Assembly: GCA_013399305.1 (NCBI GenBank)
Contig: VXAI01000444.1
Coordinates: forward strand, 186,001 to 250,000
Direction: 5' to 3'
Length of the DNA stretch: 64,000 bases
Origin: Rostratula benghalensis
Lineage: Eukaryota > Chordata > Aves > Charadriiformes > Rostratulidae
Of this stretch, positions 1-11,776 are shown one piece after another. Numbering within the stretch: position 1 is the first letter of the stretch; each line of letters begins with the position of its first letter. Position numbers and translations under genes: made by a program. The notes beneath the pieces are model-generated. The model was not told the DNA's origin, did no database searches, and saw only the letters and a list, made by a program, of their open reading frames with translations.

Positions 1-108
1 ACAAGTTTTTTTCAATCCTGGGACGTTTTGGTGGAATTTCACCTCCTTTAGGTATTTTTCGACGTCTTAACTCCAAAGTTATGGGCTGCAGTGTCTGAGA
101 ATTTGGCT
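1..108 (-). CDS. PHF20: PHF20 coding exon 6 (partial, cut by window edge)
   Basis: The acceptor AG is at 110-109. The first two bases complete a Glu codon begun in the previous exon. The exon then reads [18 protein letters not shown] and continues off the window. This block is nearly identical to human PHF20 just after the AT-hook. Confidence 0.9.
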
Positions 109-3100
109 CTATATATTTAGAGAGCAAGAATTGCATGGATATTAAGCTGCAAACTCTTTGAAACATAATTCCCAAGACTCACAATTTAAATTTTGCATAA
201 ATACAGTTTCACCTGGCTCTCCAACTCTACTCATTGGCACATAATCCTATGAAGATATGTTTTATAATACATGAAGATTTCTTGCCCAAATCTAACCTCT
301 GACCAAACCACTGAAGCTCCAAACCTAACAAACATGCTCTCAGCTGTCCTAACCAAGCCTGAACACAGATGAGCTTCTATTTTTTAAGTTTCTAGAGACT
401 TAGGCTGTGAAAGAGCAAGACTGGTCTTTTCAATCCTTTAGGTAAGTTTAGCAGGGCTCTGATACAGTGGCCTAAACGTTTAAGTTTAGCTACACACCTG
501 TTGGAGGTGTTATCGGCGGTCTTCCACGTTTGCGTTTGGTTTCTTTCACGTTTTCCTGCGGACTCTTTATGTTGTCATTCTCAGGTTTCTTCTCAATTAG
601 CGTATCTACTGAATATTCCATATCATTCTCTGATATATTCTCTTTATCTTCTTTTCCATTCTTAGATATATTCTTTTCTGAGATGACTATCAATTTTCCT
701 TCTTTATCAGGTTGCTTAACTCTTTTTTCAGACTTTAATGTCTTTTCATCCTTGTCTTTCTTTGCATTACCTGTTGCTTTCCTCTGTTCTTTAAATTTCT
801 CCCGTTTTTCAAGAGAAGACAGAATTTCATTACCTCTTTCCTTAGGCTTAGCATTACCCACAATATTCTAGAATAAAGAGAAGGACACATGAAAATTAAC
901 TTATTGCAAAACCCTCCCCCACTTTTGTATTTGGCAGATTTGCATCCTTGCCCAATGTCTCAAAGCATATACTCTATTGCAACCCACAGATTAAAACTTT
1001 GAACTGTTCAAGGACCTAGGCAGCTTCAACAGAACAGTGCACCAGATCACACTTTTCACACCTCCATGGTGTATGAGATTTGCCTTTTCTTCACTCCCAC
1101 GTGCAGATTAGGTGAATTTTAGCTTCCACAGTACGACTTAAAGCCTACTCAGGACACTGAAGAAAGAGTGGGAGTCAAAAGAGATGCACAAACAGCTCAG
1201 TCATGTGGACAAAAAAAAAATTGTTTTCCTTCCACAAAAATGTCTCATTCAAAATAGACCAGTATTTAGCTTGTCTTTATCACAGCTACTGAAACATACT
1301 AAGTAAAGAATCATGTAAAGCAATCGCTATCACCACCTCAACCAGGAACTACATGTTAAAATTTACATATTTAAATTTAAAAATGAAACTTTGAACTTTG
1401 TCTTTCTGTAATCTGTGTTCACCATGAGAGGACATGAAAATCCTTAATATCCCCTGGGCAAAAAGATACTGATACAATATTCAACCATAATCTAATTTTG
1501 CCATTGTTCTCCTGTGACACCACCAAACTGAGGAGAACACTCCTATATCAACAGCTCACTGCTACTTTATGTCCTCTGGTTTGTGATCAGGTTTCACATG
1601 AACACCACACCTGGGGGGGGATACCCATTTTGGGTTTTTTTCCCCCCCCATTCATGATGCCAATACAGGCTGTCCCAGAACTTCTCTTGTCAGATGAACA
1701 GTAACTTACTGCCTGGAATAGTATTTTGTATTTGGTTGTGTCTCAACACCACCTTCAGTTAAATTAGCTTCCCTCTTGTGGTTGTCCAATTACTTGGAAG
1801 CACTGAAGAGCAACCATACTCCTTCCCAATCATAGATCTGCAAGGCACAACAAGCTTTAACTTTGAACAAGGATCAGAGGACAAGAAAGGCTAAATACCT
1901 CATTGAGTAAAGCAAGCCAAACACGATTTGAGTTATACAAAATTCTGAGAATACACCCAAGTCTCACCATCTCCTTGTATTACACTACATCTTTCCTCTT
2001 CCTACCCCAATCTTCCTGGATGTGGCTGACGTGAACTGTAACTTCAAAGACTGCCATTTTCAGACCACAGTCCTAAGAAATAATCTTGATGCAATAAATG
2101 GTGAATGTGCAATGTCCTCCACCTTCTGTGATATTTCAACCATTCTTGGCACAGAGGTGATTAAAATAAAGAATCACTTACTGAAAATGTGAGATCAAAT
2201 TGCTGTGTATTTCATGAGAACAGCTAGGCAAAGGGAAAAAAGTATCTTTCACTTCTTAGGTGTCTGAGCACATTTTTTACTAGACACCATAAATTTTTTT
2301 CTGTAAATTCCTTAAATGCCACAGCCATGGGAGAAGTTTCAGTGGAAACTCAAACCTTACTAAAAAACCTCAAAAAAACCAACCTTCATGAACAACCTTA
2401 ATCAACTCTCAAGAAACTGGGCCATAAATACAGTATGAACTCTTAAAAACTGCAAGTCCCCTGCATAAGTGCATGCACACTGTGCAGGTCATTGGCATTT
2501 TACCATCACTGTTCAGCAGAAAATGTTACACCCCCTCCACAGGGACAGAGCAACACCTTCATTAACCAAAAGATGACCAGCTGACATCACTCTTTAAAAA
2601 TCAGGTGGTTTGGGGGCCAGGGTTGGTTTGTTTTTAAGAACAGCTAAGGTATCAGCCACGTGTGTCTTCATGGCTAGTCTTTCCTACAGGAACACACCAC
2701 CTTCCTGCACTGCCAGCATGCTCCTACATTACTGCTGTACCTGAATCCACATCTCAAGGAAAAAAAAATGTACTAGTTTAACTTATCTCTTGGGTTAAGG
2801 GAAGTCTTCCCATGCAGTGGTTTAAATGGAGAAGCAAACTTAGACCCCTTTCAAAGCCTACCCAAAGCTAGGAAAGAAACATGGAACTCCCTAAAGGAGA
2901 GGGAAAACACAAAATATTTTGCCTTTCTTATGCAAAAGAAGAATTCTTGAGATTCTTCAACTTCATCTATTTCAGGTTAAACATTGTAGAAATATTTCTC
3001 ATGGCAATGAAGAGTCTTCAGGTAGTTCTCTTGTGAGTATTAGTCAACCCTCAACCAGGCAAGATTATTACAATTCGAAAGCTATTAAGGAGCACTTTGA

Positions 3101-6100
3101 GGTGAATCTAAAATAGATTTCCCTCCCCGCCTGGCAAATACACAATCTGGAGACCTCTAAGGAATGGCATGACTCTTCACAACAGTGGCAGGTTTAAACT
3201 GTATCCTTTAATATTCATTATTGGAATCTCTATTTAAGACTTCTGTTGAAGAGAGCTTCCATTTCTTGCTAAAAACTAAAAGTTCCAGAAAACTAAAAGC
3301 ACAAGGTATGACTAAAACCCAGAGGCTACAGCTCCCACACAGGAACATGTGGCAAGATCTCAAACTTCACATCATTCCTATAAGGAATTACTACCTTAAG
3401 AAGTTTTAACTACACCACACCACACAGGACTAAAACTTGTCAGTCTTTCCTACAAAGCACCTACATATGAAAACTCAAGTACAAAGCAGCACTTCTCCCT
3501 TCGCACCATAGTCCCCTATCCCTTTAATTTAAATGCATACGTTATCTCAAACAGGTGAAACAGCCAAGGTGTGTTTTAATAACCCATGACTACCTTTAGT
3601 ATGTACCTTCTGAATCTTCCAGTGATTTTTAGAAAACTTATTTATGTGGGTTTTTTATTTGTATGCCTAACTTCTTCAGTTCAAGAGTTTAATTTATGGA
3701 AACACGAATCTAAGAGCTTTGCAAAGCATATCATGAATATTTGCATAACCTTTTCATTTTAACAGATTTCAGATGCATTATATGTTAGCAACAGAGATGT
3801 TTCATTCATTTTGTATTTTATAATTCATCAAATCTAGCCATATGAACTATCAATTTTAGAATACACTAGTGGGACAAATACAATGCTTACCTGATCTTTG
3901 GAAAAAGCTTTGACATGAATGTTTTTGACAGTCTGAACTACACCATCATAAAATTTCACAGTGTATGTACCTAAAATTTGAAAATAAAGCACAGGAATTT
4001 AAAAATCAGAAGTTATTTAACAAAGCATTTTGTAACAGCTTCAATACTCCAGCTGCATATTTAGCTGCAGATAAAAGCTGCTGTTATTAGAAACTTCAAC
4101 AGCAGAAGTCTTACCATAGGACAGGTAAGGCAGAAACAGTGAAGTTACCAAAACTAATTATGGTAAGCATAAAGATGCATGTCTAAGCTTCCCCTTAGAT
4201 ATACCTTCCTCATAAAACCCAAGAATCCTTCTGGTGGAATACTCCACAGAGTTTTTCTTCTGGGTCTTACAACATGTAGTCAATCTAAAGAAAGCACATC
4301 ACAAGCGGCAGTCCTTCATGGTTCCTTACTGATATTGAAAAAAAGAGAGGCATTTTGTGTGCTTTTTCTTTTTCCTCCTCATTTGTAAAGTGTTTCTGCA
4401 GCTCTGACACTAGTTTAACTGCAGATACATGCCTCTTTTTATGTGCCCAGAGAGGGTGTGGACTCTCCGTCTCTGGAGACATTCAAACCCCACTTGGATG
4501 CATCCCAGTGCAACCTGCTCTGGGTGTCCCTGCTTTGGCAGGGGATTGGAGTAGATGATCTCCCGAGGTGCCTTCAAACCCCTAAAATCCCATAGTTCTG
4601 TGAATCTCTTGATACTGAACTTAAGAACAACAACTTTTCCCAAATACATATTAAAGCAATTATTGACTGGATATCCAAGAATAATGTTCTTTCATCTCAT
4701 GAAAAGGTTAAGAGGCTAGGTTAAAAAAAATTATGGCAGACCAAAACATATAATTGAAATTAAAACTTTTCAGTCTTCAGTACTATCTCTTCACCTAAGC
4801 AAAAAGGTTAGAATACAATTAAAAATGCATTACTAACAGAACTAGAAGTGATTCCTTACCATCTTTGTTAACAGAAGTAACTTTGGCTGGATAGAAGCGA
4901 CAATCAGACCAGCATGCCAATACCTGATCATTTATATGAAATCCCTAGAAGATAGTAGTTAAAAGCGTTTTCATCTGAAAAATCACTGAAACATACAACT
5001 TCATTAAAACACCAAAATGGTTAGTTTTCCAATATTTAAAAATTACACAGCAACAGTGAAGTATTTTAATGGTCATAATTCATACAATTGCACTTTAAAA
5101 CTGTTACATACTCAGATGTTCTCTCTCTAGTTTCTACTTACTGCACAACCTTCTTCCTCATGTAATCCTTCTTTTCTTAGCTGTATTTTCTCTAAAGGAC
5201 GCAAATAAGGACTATCCCAACAAAACCATTCGTCATATCTATGGTTCCAGCGCTTAAAATGGATAAGTACTTTTCCTTCTTCATAATCAATTTCTTCAAT
5301 GTGAGCCGGATACCTGGTCAAATGGTAGATTAAAATATTTCAATTAAACATAAGGTAAGCTGTCTCAGACACTTAACTAAGGTATAAAACATTACACAAA
5401 TGGAACCTTCTGCATGATAAAAGGAAAGTATCTGAAGATCTGCTTGATCAGGTGTTGATGGGGAGCTGAGTAATTACAGCTAACAACCTTTAGGTCCTAC
5501 AATCTTAATATTATTTGATGTATCGCTCATAAAAGCAATAGAGGTGCTACAACTTGACTAAGACTTCAGCACAGAATAGAATTCCCAAACTTGCAAAGGA
5601 AAACATTGGCTGCAGGAAGAGGAGCCAGTTAAGGAGTTCTTAGTCTGGGGTGGAAAAAAGTTTTAACTGGAGATCAAGGAAAAACCTTCCAGAAAAACCT
5701 TCCCTACACCTAGAAACTTCACACTAGCTTCAGCTCCCTCTTATCAGGAGTAACACCTGGAGATCAATACGCTCACTTGTCTCAGAGATAAACATCAACA
5801 AAGCATGAATCATCTTCTCAGTGTAACAAGTACAGGAATCACACATGAGCCAAATTCACTTGTTTCTAATCAGGGAGATCTCACAAACTATGCATTTCTT
5901 TAATTGCATTGGTAATTTGTAACTTCAGTAAGTATGCCAGAATCAGCATATTTCACTATCCCAGCTGAAGATAACATCCCAAGTTTTCCCCTCTGCAATA
6001 ATAATGCCAGGAGAAAATCTTCACTTTGTCAGTGTTTTCAGTTATTTGTGGAAGAAAGACAAGGCACCACTGAACTCTTGAACAAAGCTGAAGGAAAAAC

Positions 6101-9100
6101 AAACACCCAAATCTACAAGCTTTCTTTACCTGATAAATGCCACTTGAAATGACACAAAAAGCGGCAGAAAGAAATGGCATTTGAAAGGATCAAGCCTAAC
6201 GCTAAAAATAAAACCCAGACATGTCACCATTAAGATTTAAAAACAACAGACTTCCATTCTAAAATAATAGAAAAATGAAAAAGCTACCTACAACTGAAAC
6301 TCTTCAGCAGACCTGAGACACAGCCAGTCATGACTTCTTCAAAAATCACTACCAACAGGCCATGCTGGAGACTTACGCTGCAACCGGAGACAAGGGCCCT
6401 GGCTAACAGGCTATGGCATCAGCTCATCCCAGGGCGTTATCACAACAGGCGCAGCAAAGGCTGTGGTGGAGAGGGTGACAGATGGGAGATACTCACAGTA
6501 TGGATATCTCTAACTGGTTACTTTCTTCCTAGGAGCCTGGTAACTTCCTTCATTTGGCAACCCACGTATTTTATATAGCCTGCTTTTATATAAGCACTGC
6601 CCTGCACAAGTTCATTCATGAGGGGAGAAATAGTCACAGTCCTTCCTTATACAGTAACATAGTTCTATTAAACATGGTTTATTCTTAAGATATCTCAGCA
6701 ACTGTGCATCAACAACTACAGGTAGTAACAAAAATCAGTACCCACTTCTCTATAAAATGCAGCAAAAATCAGGGTAGGAATTCCCAAGCCCTCTCAAGAG
6801 GCTAGCCCAGAAGGACACTTTTGCCATCAGGAATCCAATGGAAGTAGGGCTTGTCCAGATCCTCAAAGATCAAGATAACTGCTGAGTCAATACTCTGTTC
6901 CTGTAAGCAGATAACCACCTCTGGTAAACACACTCAATCCACTAACCTTCTCCTACTAGGGCAAGAAAAGCCCAAGTGACAACAGCAAATTACTATATAA
7001 TGCAAGACTGTTCCCTGCTTCATACCCAGTAAAAGGAAGAACCTTCTCCACCAGAAGAACCATCATCCTAGTAACATTCACCAGCATCATCTGCACCTAT
7101 CCCGTCTCACCTTCTAGAGAGTCCCTTGATGGGGGAAAGATGCTGATTTATCATCAAGAACAGCAAAAACATACCCAACAATGAGACCAAATTTCAGACT
7201 GTTTGAGAGCTAGGGTGGGTAAACTGGTGCTCTCAGCCAGCTCCTGGGTAACATGCTGCTAAGCCTGAACAAATTTTCTCCTCCTGAAGCAACCAACATA
7301 TGTTCATACTCTTGCTTATTAGAACCTCTGCTAGATCTAGCCACACACTTGGACAGCCCTCTCTGATACCACTTTCCTTTCAGACACAAAATGCAGTGAT
7401 AGCAGCTCTGAAGCTAAGGAAAAGGTTCAGAGGTTCTCAACCACTCTGAGCACTACAGACTGACACTGCATTCCTTCCTCCAACACACATACACCAGCCT
7501 CCAAAGCAGAGAGCAAGGCAAAAGCCCTCACAGATCCATACAGAAGAGGAGTAATGGAGCATATCAATACACATGCACCAAAAAGACTGTGAACGTGCCA
7601 AGTGGTAGAGGTAAAAGAATTCAGACTTGTTTATCAAGAAAACTGCCCATCAATACGGCGGGGGGATATGCAAAGTAAAAAAACCAATAGCTGAAGCCCA
7701 GCTAAGGCTTGAAAAAGAGTACAACTGCCTGTGTTCAGGGGTCGTCCAACATGTTCTCCCCCAAGCCACAATGGGAGCATCGAGCTGACTCCATGGATTT
7801 GCAAGACAGTTAACTGATCCCAGGTAAGAAGTTCCCAATTGGTACAAATTAAATACTGTGCAAAACAAGCTGACATCAGACACATATTGGTAGGCCAAAA
7901 CAAGTAGTTTTCTAGCTCAATTCAAAAGGAATGTTAAGCTTGTAGCTTTCAAGGCCTTATGCACCAGCTAAACAGTTTAAGGGAAGACCTCCAAGGTACA
8001 CAAACTGCTGGCATTGATCTTGGTAAGAACACAAGCAACATTCAGATGCTCGCAGTGTGTCACTCTCAGAGGGGAGTAAGCAATGACTGGCAACTAGTGC
8101 TGTCAAAGCACAGTAGACAATAAGGAAATGGATTTATTGTAGATGCAAGTGTGACACCATCCTCTTCTGGAAGGATGTACCCATGTGGGAATTCAGAATC
8201 AAGAGTGCTGACTGAATCAGTTTCTACCCCTCAGTCCTGCACTAGATTGTGTCCCTTCTCCCTTCCTATATATCAAAATGGAATTGCTGTAAACACCCAC
8301 TCTCTCAGAGCTAGGGAGGGACAAGCTTACTGCAGCCAGAGCAACACTGAGTGGAAAGGAAGCATTTAGGAGAATGAGCACCATGGAGGACAGCAGCTAT
8401 GGGGCTTCACATTGTCAGTACTGAGACAAAGTCCTGACAGCATGAGCAATATAACTCTTGGGACTGAGAGGCTAAGCCTTAATACAGTAGCACAACACTA
8501 ATCTTGTTTTCAATACTCAAGAGCAATACTCAACTAGAATCAAACCTCTTCATGCTCCTTTTACTTAAACAAAAGAAGAACGGGCAGAGATGCCATTACA
8601 ACAAGACAACACAAAGAGGTGTCATTGTTTACCTACTGCAGGTGTCCAGTGCAGTTGTGCTCTTCTCGGTAACTGAGGATGTCTGCAGCCAGCCAGCACT
8701 GAGGAGTAACTCATCTGATGCACAGTTTCAAGAATTCAGTTCAGCTGGGACAGTGCACATATGTCCATTATTACAGCCATTTTCACTGAGATCTCTCCAC
8801 TTAGGACTGCATTACTGGAGCAGGCCCATCACTCCAGCCTCTGAACTCCAGCACTGTGCACCAAGACACCTTTCAGCACACATGGAGACACTGCCTGATG
8901 GCCAGAGCTCGCTTCCTTTGGTGCCCTGACGAGGGCAAGCCAAGCCCTAAGAACCAGAATTACACACTGCACTCCCTGGAGTTTGAGTCTAGGAGGTGAC
9001 GCAGCAGGAACTGAAGTGCAATTCCAATACATCAGGATTCTAGATACAACAAAGCAACCTTTGTTTAAAAGCTCTAAGGATGCAAAATTCACTTTGCACT

Positions 9101-10933
9101 TTGGCAAGGGGCAGATTCTGCACTGACTACTCTGCTGGCATATACAAATCTTTTTTCCTCTCAGTGGGGTCGGCATCACACCCAAACAACTTCAAAGCCC
9201 TGAACTAGCATTTCAGGGTATAAGCCACTGCCGTGAAAGGCAGGTAAGCGGGGCTCAGATATGAAATGCTTCCCAAAGAACTTACATCTGAGAAGCAATA
9301 CTGGCCTATGAACTGACTGCTGGGTTTGGCAGTGAGCACAGACTCTGACCAAACAAGAGACTTCTGCTTGTGTTGAAGCGACAACACAGTGACTAACGCA
9401 TACACAGGAAAAGCTCGGGCCTCTGGAGGTCCAGCACTGGGAAAAGCAGCTATCAACAAACAAAGTTTTCTGTCCACATAAAAGGCCATGGAGTGGTCCT
9501 GTTCACACAGTGGCAGGTGAAAGAAACTAGGGGAAAAAGTAGTCTACTGTCCTCTGCAAATCTACACTCGGGGGTGCAGGGGCACACACATAAGCCTGTC
9601 ACCACTGATATTGCTAAGAGAGAACAAGCCCCCAAGCTCCTACAAATTTTGGTTCACAAACCCTGAAAACATAAATTCACGCAGATCAACAGGAAGGAAA
9701 CGTGGACTTTATGCTGTATGAACAGAGCTCAAGAATACAAAAGCAGTATGCAGATTCAGACTGAAGCCCCACCTATGCAACTCTTGCTTACACAGGAAAG
9801 CCAACACAACATACAAGTATGATTTAGTGGTTTTTTTCCCATAAAGAACTGTGTTTACTCCTTTTCACAATTCCAATTCCCTAGTACCGGGGAAGTAGAT
9901 AAATACTTTGCATGCAACCAAGATGTTTTGGAACAAGTGCCCTGTGCCTAAGGCAGTACTCTATCCTTCTGGGACGTCCAGGTGCTTTTCAACACCATGA
10001 CTTCTGCACAGCAGATTCCAGAGTGTAAAGTACAATCATGCTCTTCAATAAAAGACAACCATAGCTGATTTCAGGAGGCAGGAAGTAATCTTAAGGAGCT
10101 AACAAAACCAAACTAATTCCTGTATTTAAGAAGTCTTTGATGCCAGCAATTCTCATCATATGCCTCATTCAGTGACCTTGATTAAATGCTAATTTTTTGA
10201 GCTGACGTCCTAAAATTAACAGAATTGGAAGGCTCAAGGTTAGCCCAAGTAACTTTTAGGCCATTTTTTCCCTTCCTACTGCAGTGGTTGACAAGAAAAG
10301 TGTTCTTTCTCACAACTGAAGTCTGCAGGACAGACTCCATAGCAGCCTTTTAAGTGTGAAATGTGTTTTCCCACCCATTTCTTTAATTCTAAAGATGACC
10401 ACCCTCAGATGTACACAGGCTGTAACAATTTCAATCAGACATTAAAGCCTATGAGCTCACAACAGCAATGGGAATGGAAATAGTGAGCGAGAATATCACC
10501 TTGGGTATTTTGTACTGCAAAGGATTTCTCTCTTCATGATGTCTGCTCTGCAATCTGTGTATAGCACGGAACTCAAAAGCGTGAATTCAGGAGTACCAGA
10601 GTCTGAAGCTCCACTAGATTTAGGACTACTAGTATTTCCCAGACAGAGATAGCACCAATACACTTCTTTTTAAGGGCCAGCACAACATTTCAGTATCTAC
10701 TGCCCAATTCAACCACTGGTATATAAACTTTTATAAATTAACTACTTTCCTACAAATCAATGACCAGGACTCTAAATATTGTACCAACACAAAATGTTTA
10801 AGATATTAAAAACTTAGAGTTAATATAATATGAATGGTTTTAAAAAATACCAGTTTTTTAATCTGTCACGGGCTTCCAACTGGGCTCCCACCTCAAAGTT
10901 GATCCCTCTTCTATTCGGAGGATGTTTTGTCAT
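1..10933 (-). CDS. PHF20: PHF20 (PHD finger protein 20), 5' coding part; gene continues past position 1
   Basis: PHF20 is a chromatin reader of the nuclear NSL/MOF histone H4 acetyltransferase complex; its second Tudor domain is known to bind dimethyl-lysine, including on p53. Six coding exons are visible: 10933-10851, 5313-5142, 4944-4860, 3970-3891, 867-498 and 108-1. Every junction is GT-AG and the phases join without a break into 299 residues. The start is the ATG at 10933-10931, opening [10 protein letters not shown] as in human PHF20. Tudor 1 covers about residues 12-80 and Tudor 2 about 88-140. W97, Y103, F120 and D122 fall where I recall the Tudor-2 cage residues. A lysine-rich linker follows, with an AT-hook (KRKRGRPP, 251-258). 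The linker matches PHF20 better than PHF20L1. Zinc-finger and PHD exons lie outside the window. Transcription starts in the CpG island near 24.4 kb. Confidence 0.95.
109..497 (-). other. PHF20 intron between coding exons 5 and 6
   Basis: Short AT-rich intron with a GTGTGT donor at 497-492 and an acceptor at 110-109. I see nothing else in it. Confidence 0.85.
498..867 (-). CDS. PHF20: PHF20 coding exon 5 (basic linker and AT-hook)
   Basis: A 370-nt exon with acceptor TTCTAG before 867 and donor CAG|GTGTGT after 498. It encodes residues 141-263 plus the first base of codon 264. It is rich in Lys and Glu ([20 protein letters not shown]) and ends with the AT-hook KRKRGRPP. The sequence closely follows human PHF20, including the [11 protein letters not shown] block. 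Confidence 0.95.
868..3890 (-). other. PHF20 intron between coding exons 4 and 5
   Basis: A 3.0 kb AT-rich intron with donor GTAAGC at 3890 and acceptor at 869-868. Apart from a G-run/C-run hairpin near 1.63 kb I see no gene, RNA gene or recognisable transposon. Confidence 0.85.
1613..1649. repeat. G8 ... C8 inverted homopolymer hairpin
   Basis: Eight Gs at 1613-1620 can pair with eight Cs at 1642-1649, and an inner CCCA pairs with TGGG across a TTT loop. The stem is interrupted by unpaired A/T bases. It lies inside a PHF20 intron. Function is unknown; the two homopolymers could also be prone to length error in the assembly. Confidence 0.6.
3891..3970 (-). CDS. PHF20: PHF20 coding exon 4 (end of Tudor 2)
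   Basis: An 80-nt exon with acceptor TTTTAG before 3970 and donor CAG|GTAAGC after 3891. It encodes [20 protein letters not shown] and then AFSKDQ. F120 and D122 of the KFYDG motif belong to the Tudor-2 binding pocket region. Confidence 0.95.
3971..4859 (-). other. PHF20 intron between coding exons 3 and 4
   Basis: A 0.9 kb intron with donor GTAAGG. It contains one CR1 3' fragment (4443-4604, antisense to PHF20). I see nothing else. Confidence 0.85.
4443..4604 (+). mobile_element. CR1 LINE 3'-end fragment
   Basis: The stretch has the usual CR1 3'-terminal words in order: the GCCCAGAGAG block, GGAGACATTCAAACCCC, CCTGCTCTGGGTGTCCCTG, GGCAGGGGATTGGAGTAGATG, and a TTCTGTGAA-like end. It is 5' truncated to about 160 bp and diverged. 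It sits in a PHF20 intron in the opposite orientation to the gene. Confidence 0.85.
4860..4944 (-). CDS. PHF20: PHF20 coding exon 3 (start of Tudor 2)
   Basis: An 85-nt exon with acceptor TTCTAG before 4944 and donor G|GTAAGG after 4860. It encodes [19 protein letters not shown] and then [11 protein letters not shown]97 and Y103, expected cage residues of Tudor 2, are both present. Confidence 0.95.
5142..5313 (-). CDS. PHF20: PHF20 coding exon 2 (Tudor 1)
   Basis: A 172-nt exon with acceptor GACCAG before 5313 and donor GCA|GTAAGT after 5142. It supplies the last base of Trp28 and then residues 29-85, including [20 protein letters not shown], the core of Tudor 1. The run is almost identical to human PHF20 and differs from PHF20L1 at several places, which decides between the two paralogues. 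Confidence 0.96.
5314..10850 (-). other. PHF20 intron between coding exons 1 and 2
   Basis: A 5.5 kb AT-rich intron with donor CTG|GTATTT. No coding exon, RNA gene or clear transposon was recognised. The small open frames near 7.4-9.6 kb on both strands show no known domain. Confidence 0.8.
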
Positions 10934-10965
10934 TTTGTAATATCAACACTGATGATTTTATTCCC
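10851..10965 (-). CDS. PHF20: PHF20 first coding exon (5' UTR 10965-10934, CDS 10933-10851)
   Basis: The acceptor TTTTTCAG precedes 10965, followed by 32 nt of 5' UTR. The ATG at 10933-10931 opens [20 protein letters not shown] and the exon ends inside the codon for Trp28. The start matches the conserved PHF20 N-terminus exactly. It has an A at -3 (ACAAAATGA), an acceptable context. Confidence 0.94.
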
Positions 10966-11433
10966 CTGAAAAATGCAATTAAATATAAATCACTAATCAA
11001 GACATACACAAAATAAGCTTATGCACCACAGTCCCCCAAAGGTGAAGAGTCCTCTTTATTTTTAGTTTGCAGAAGGTAATGGTGGCAATTATCTGTTAAA
11101 CAAGGGTTCCCAAGTGACAGTGTACAGAATCATTCTAAAATGTGTTCAAAATGGTATCTACTGGACCACGAAAGATTGAAGCTCAACCTTTATCCATAAG
11201 TCTAAGTTCCAGGTCAATTAAGAACTCTGCAACCCAATGTTATTCACAACTGAGACAGAAGTTTCCCCCTCCCAGTTTTGATCAAAACAAGGAATCCAGT
11301 AAACAGCAACTGGGCACAATCAAACACAGTAACAATCCTTCAACAGCTCCCATGTTAGTAAAACACTCAGGAACACTATGTCACCTCATCACTACACATG
11401 CAATAGAGGTCAAAGACATTAGAAATACATAGA

Positions 11434-11505
11434 AATATGCATGGACTATAAACAGTCTTCTAAAACAGGCTAGTTTTAGAAGACTGTCTATACAGCTTGC
11501 ATATC
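11434..11505 (-). other. 72-nt imperfect hairpin in PHF20 intron 1, pre-miRNA-sized
   Basis: Two 33-nt arms (11434-11466 and 11473-11505) are inverted copies separated by a 6-nt loop. The inner 15 bp (ACAGTCTTCTAAAAC and its complement) are perfect. Six of 33 positions mismatch on the plus strand. Read on the minus strand, the PHF20 sense strand, two of those become G-U wobbles, leaving a small internal loop. The size and sense orientation suit an intronic microRNA precursor or the remnant of a short palindromic transposon. I do not recognise any known miRNA seed. The structure is seen; the function is not. Confidence 0.55.
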
Positions 11506-11720
11506 TGCATTGCTTTCTTCCCACTTCTCCACCATTTTAACCAGAAAATAAAAAATAGTCTTCATTAAGATTTGTTTCCAACAATTAATACTGTCAGGGC
11601 TTAAAGATCTTGCCATAGCAGTTGCTCTCAAGGTATATTTAGTAGAAAGCCCCATCAAGATCTATTTTCCCCAAACTTTTGTCAGTTTTTTCCCCGCAAT
11701 TATAAGACACAAATTAATAC

Positions 11721-11776
11721 AGAATCACAGAATTGGCATGGCTGGAAAGGACCTCCGAGATCACCAAGTCCAAACG
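11721..11776 (-). mobile_element. CR1 LINE 3'-terminal remnant
   Basis: AGAATCACAGAATTGGCATG followed by GCTGGAAAGGACCTCCGAGA is the reverse complement of a CR1 3' end. Only about 56 bp remain. It lies in PHF20 intron 1, in the same sense as the gene. Confidence 0.75.

Noticed and set aside
490..5321. Assignment of the Tudor gene to PHF20L1
   Set aside because: The N-terminus, the Tudor-1 stretch [20 protein letters not shown] and the linker [11 protein letters not shown] match PHF20, not PHF20L1.
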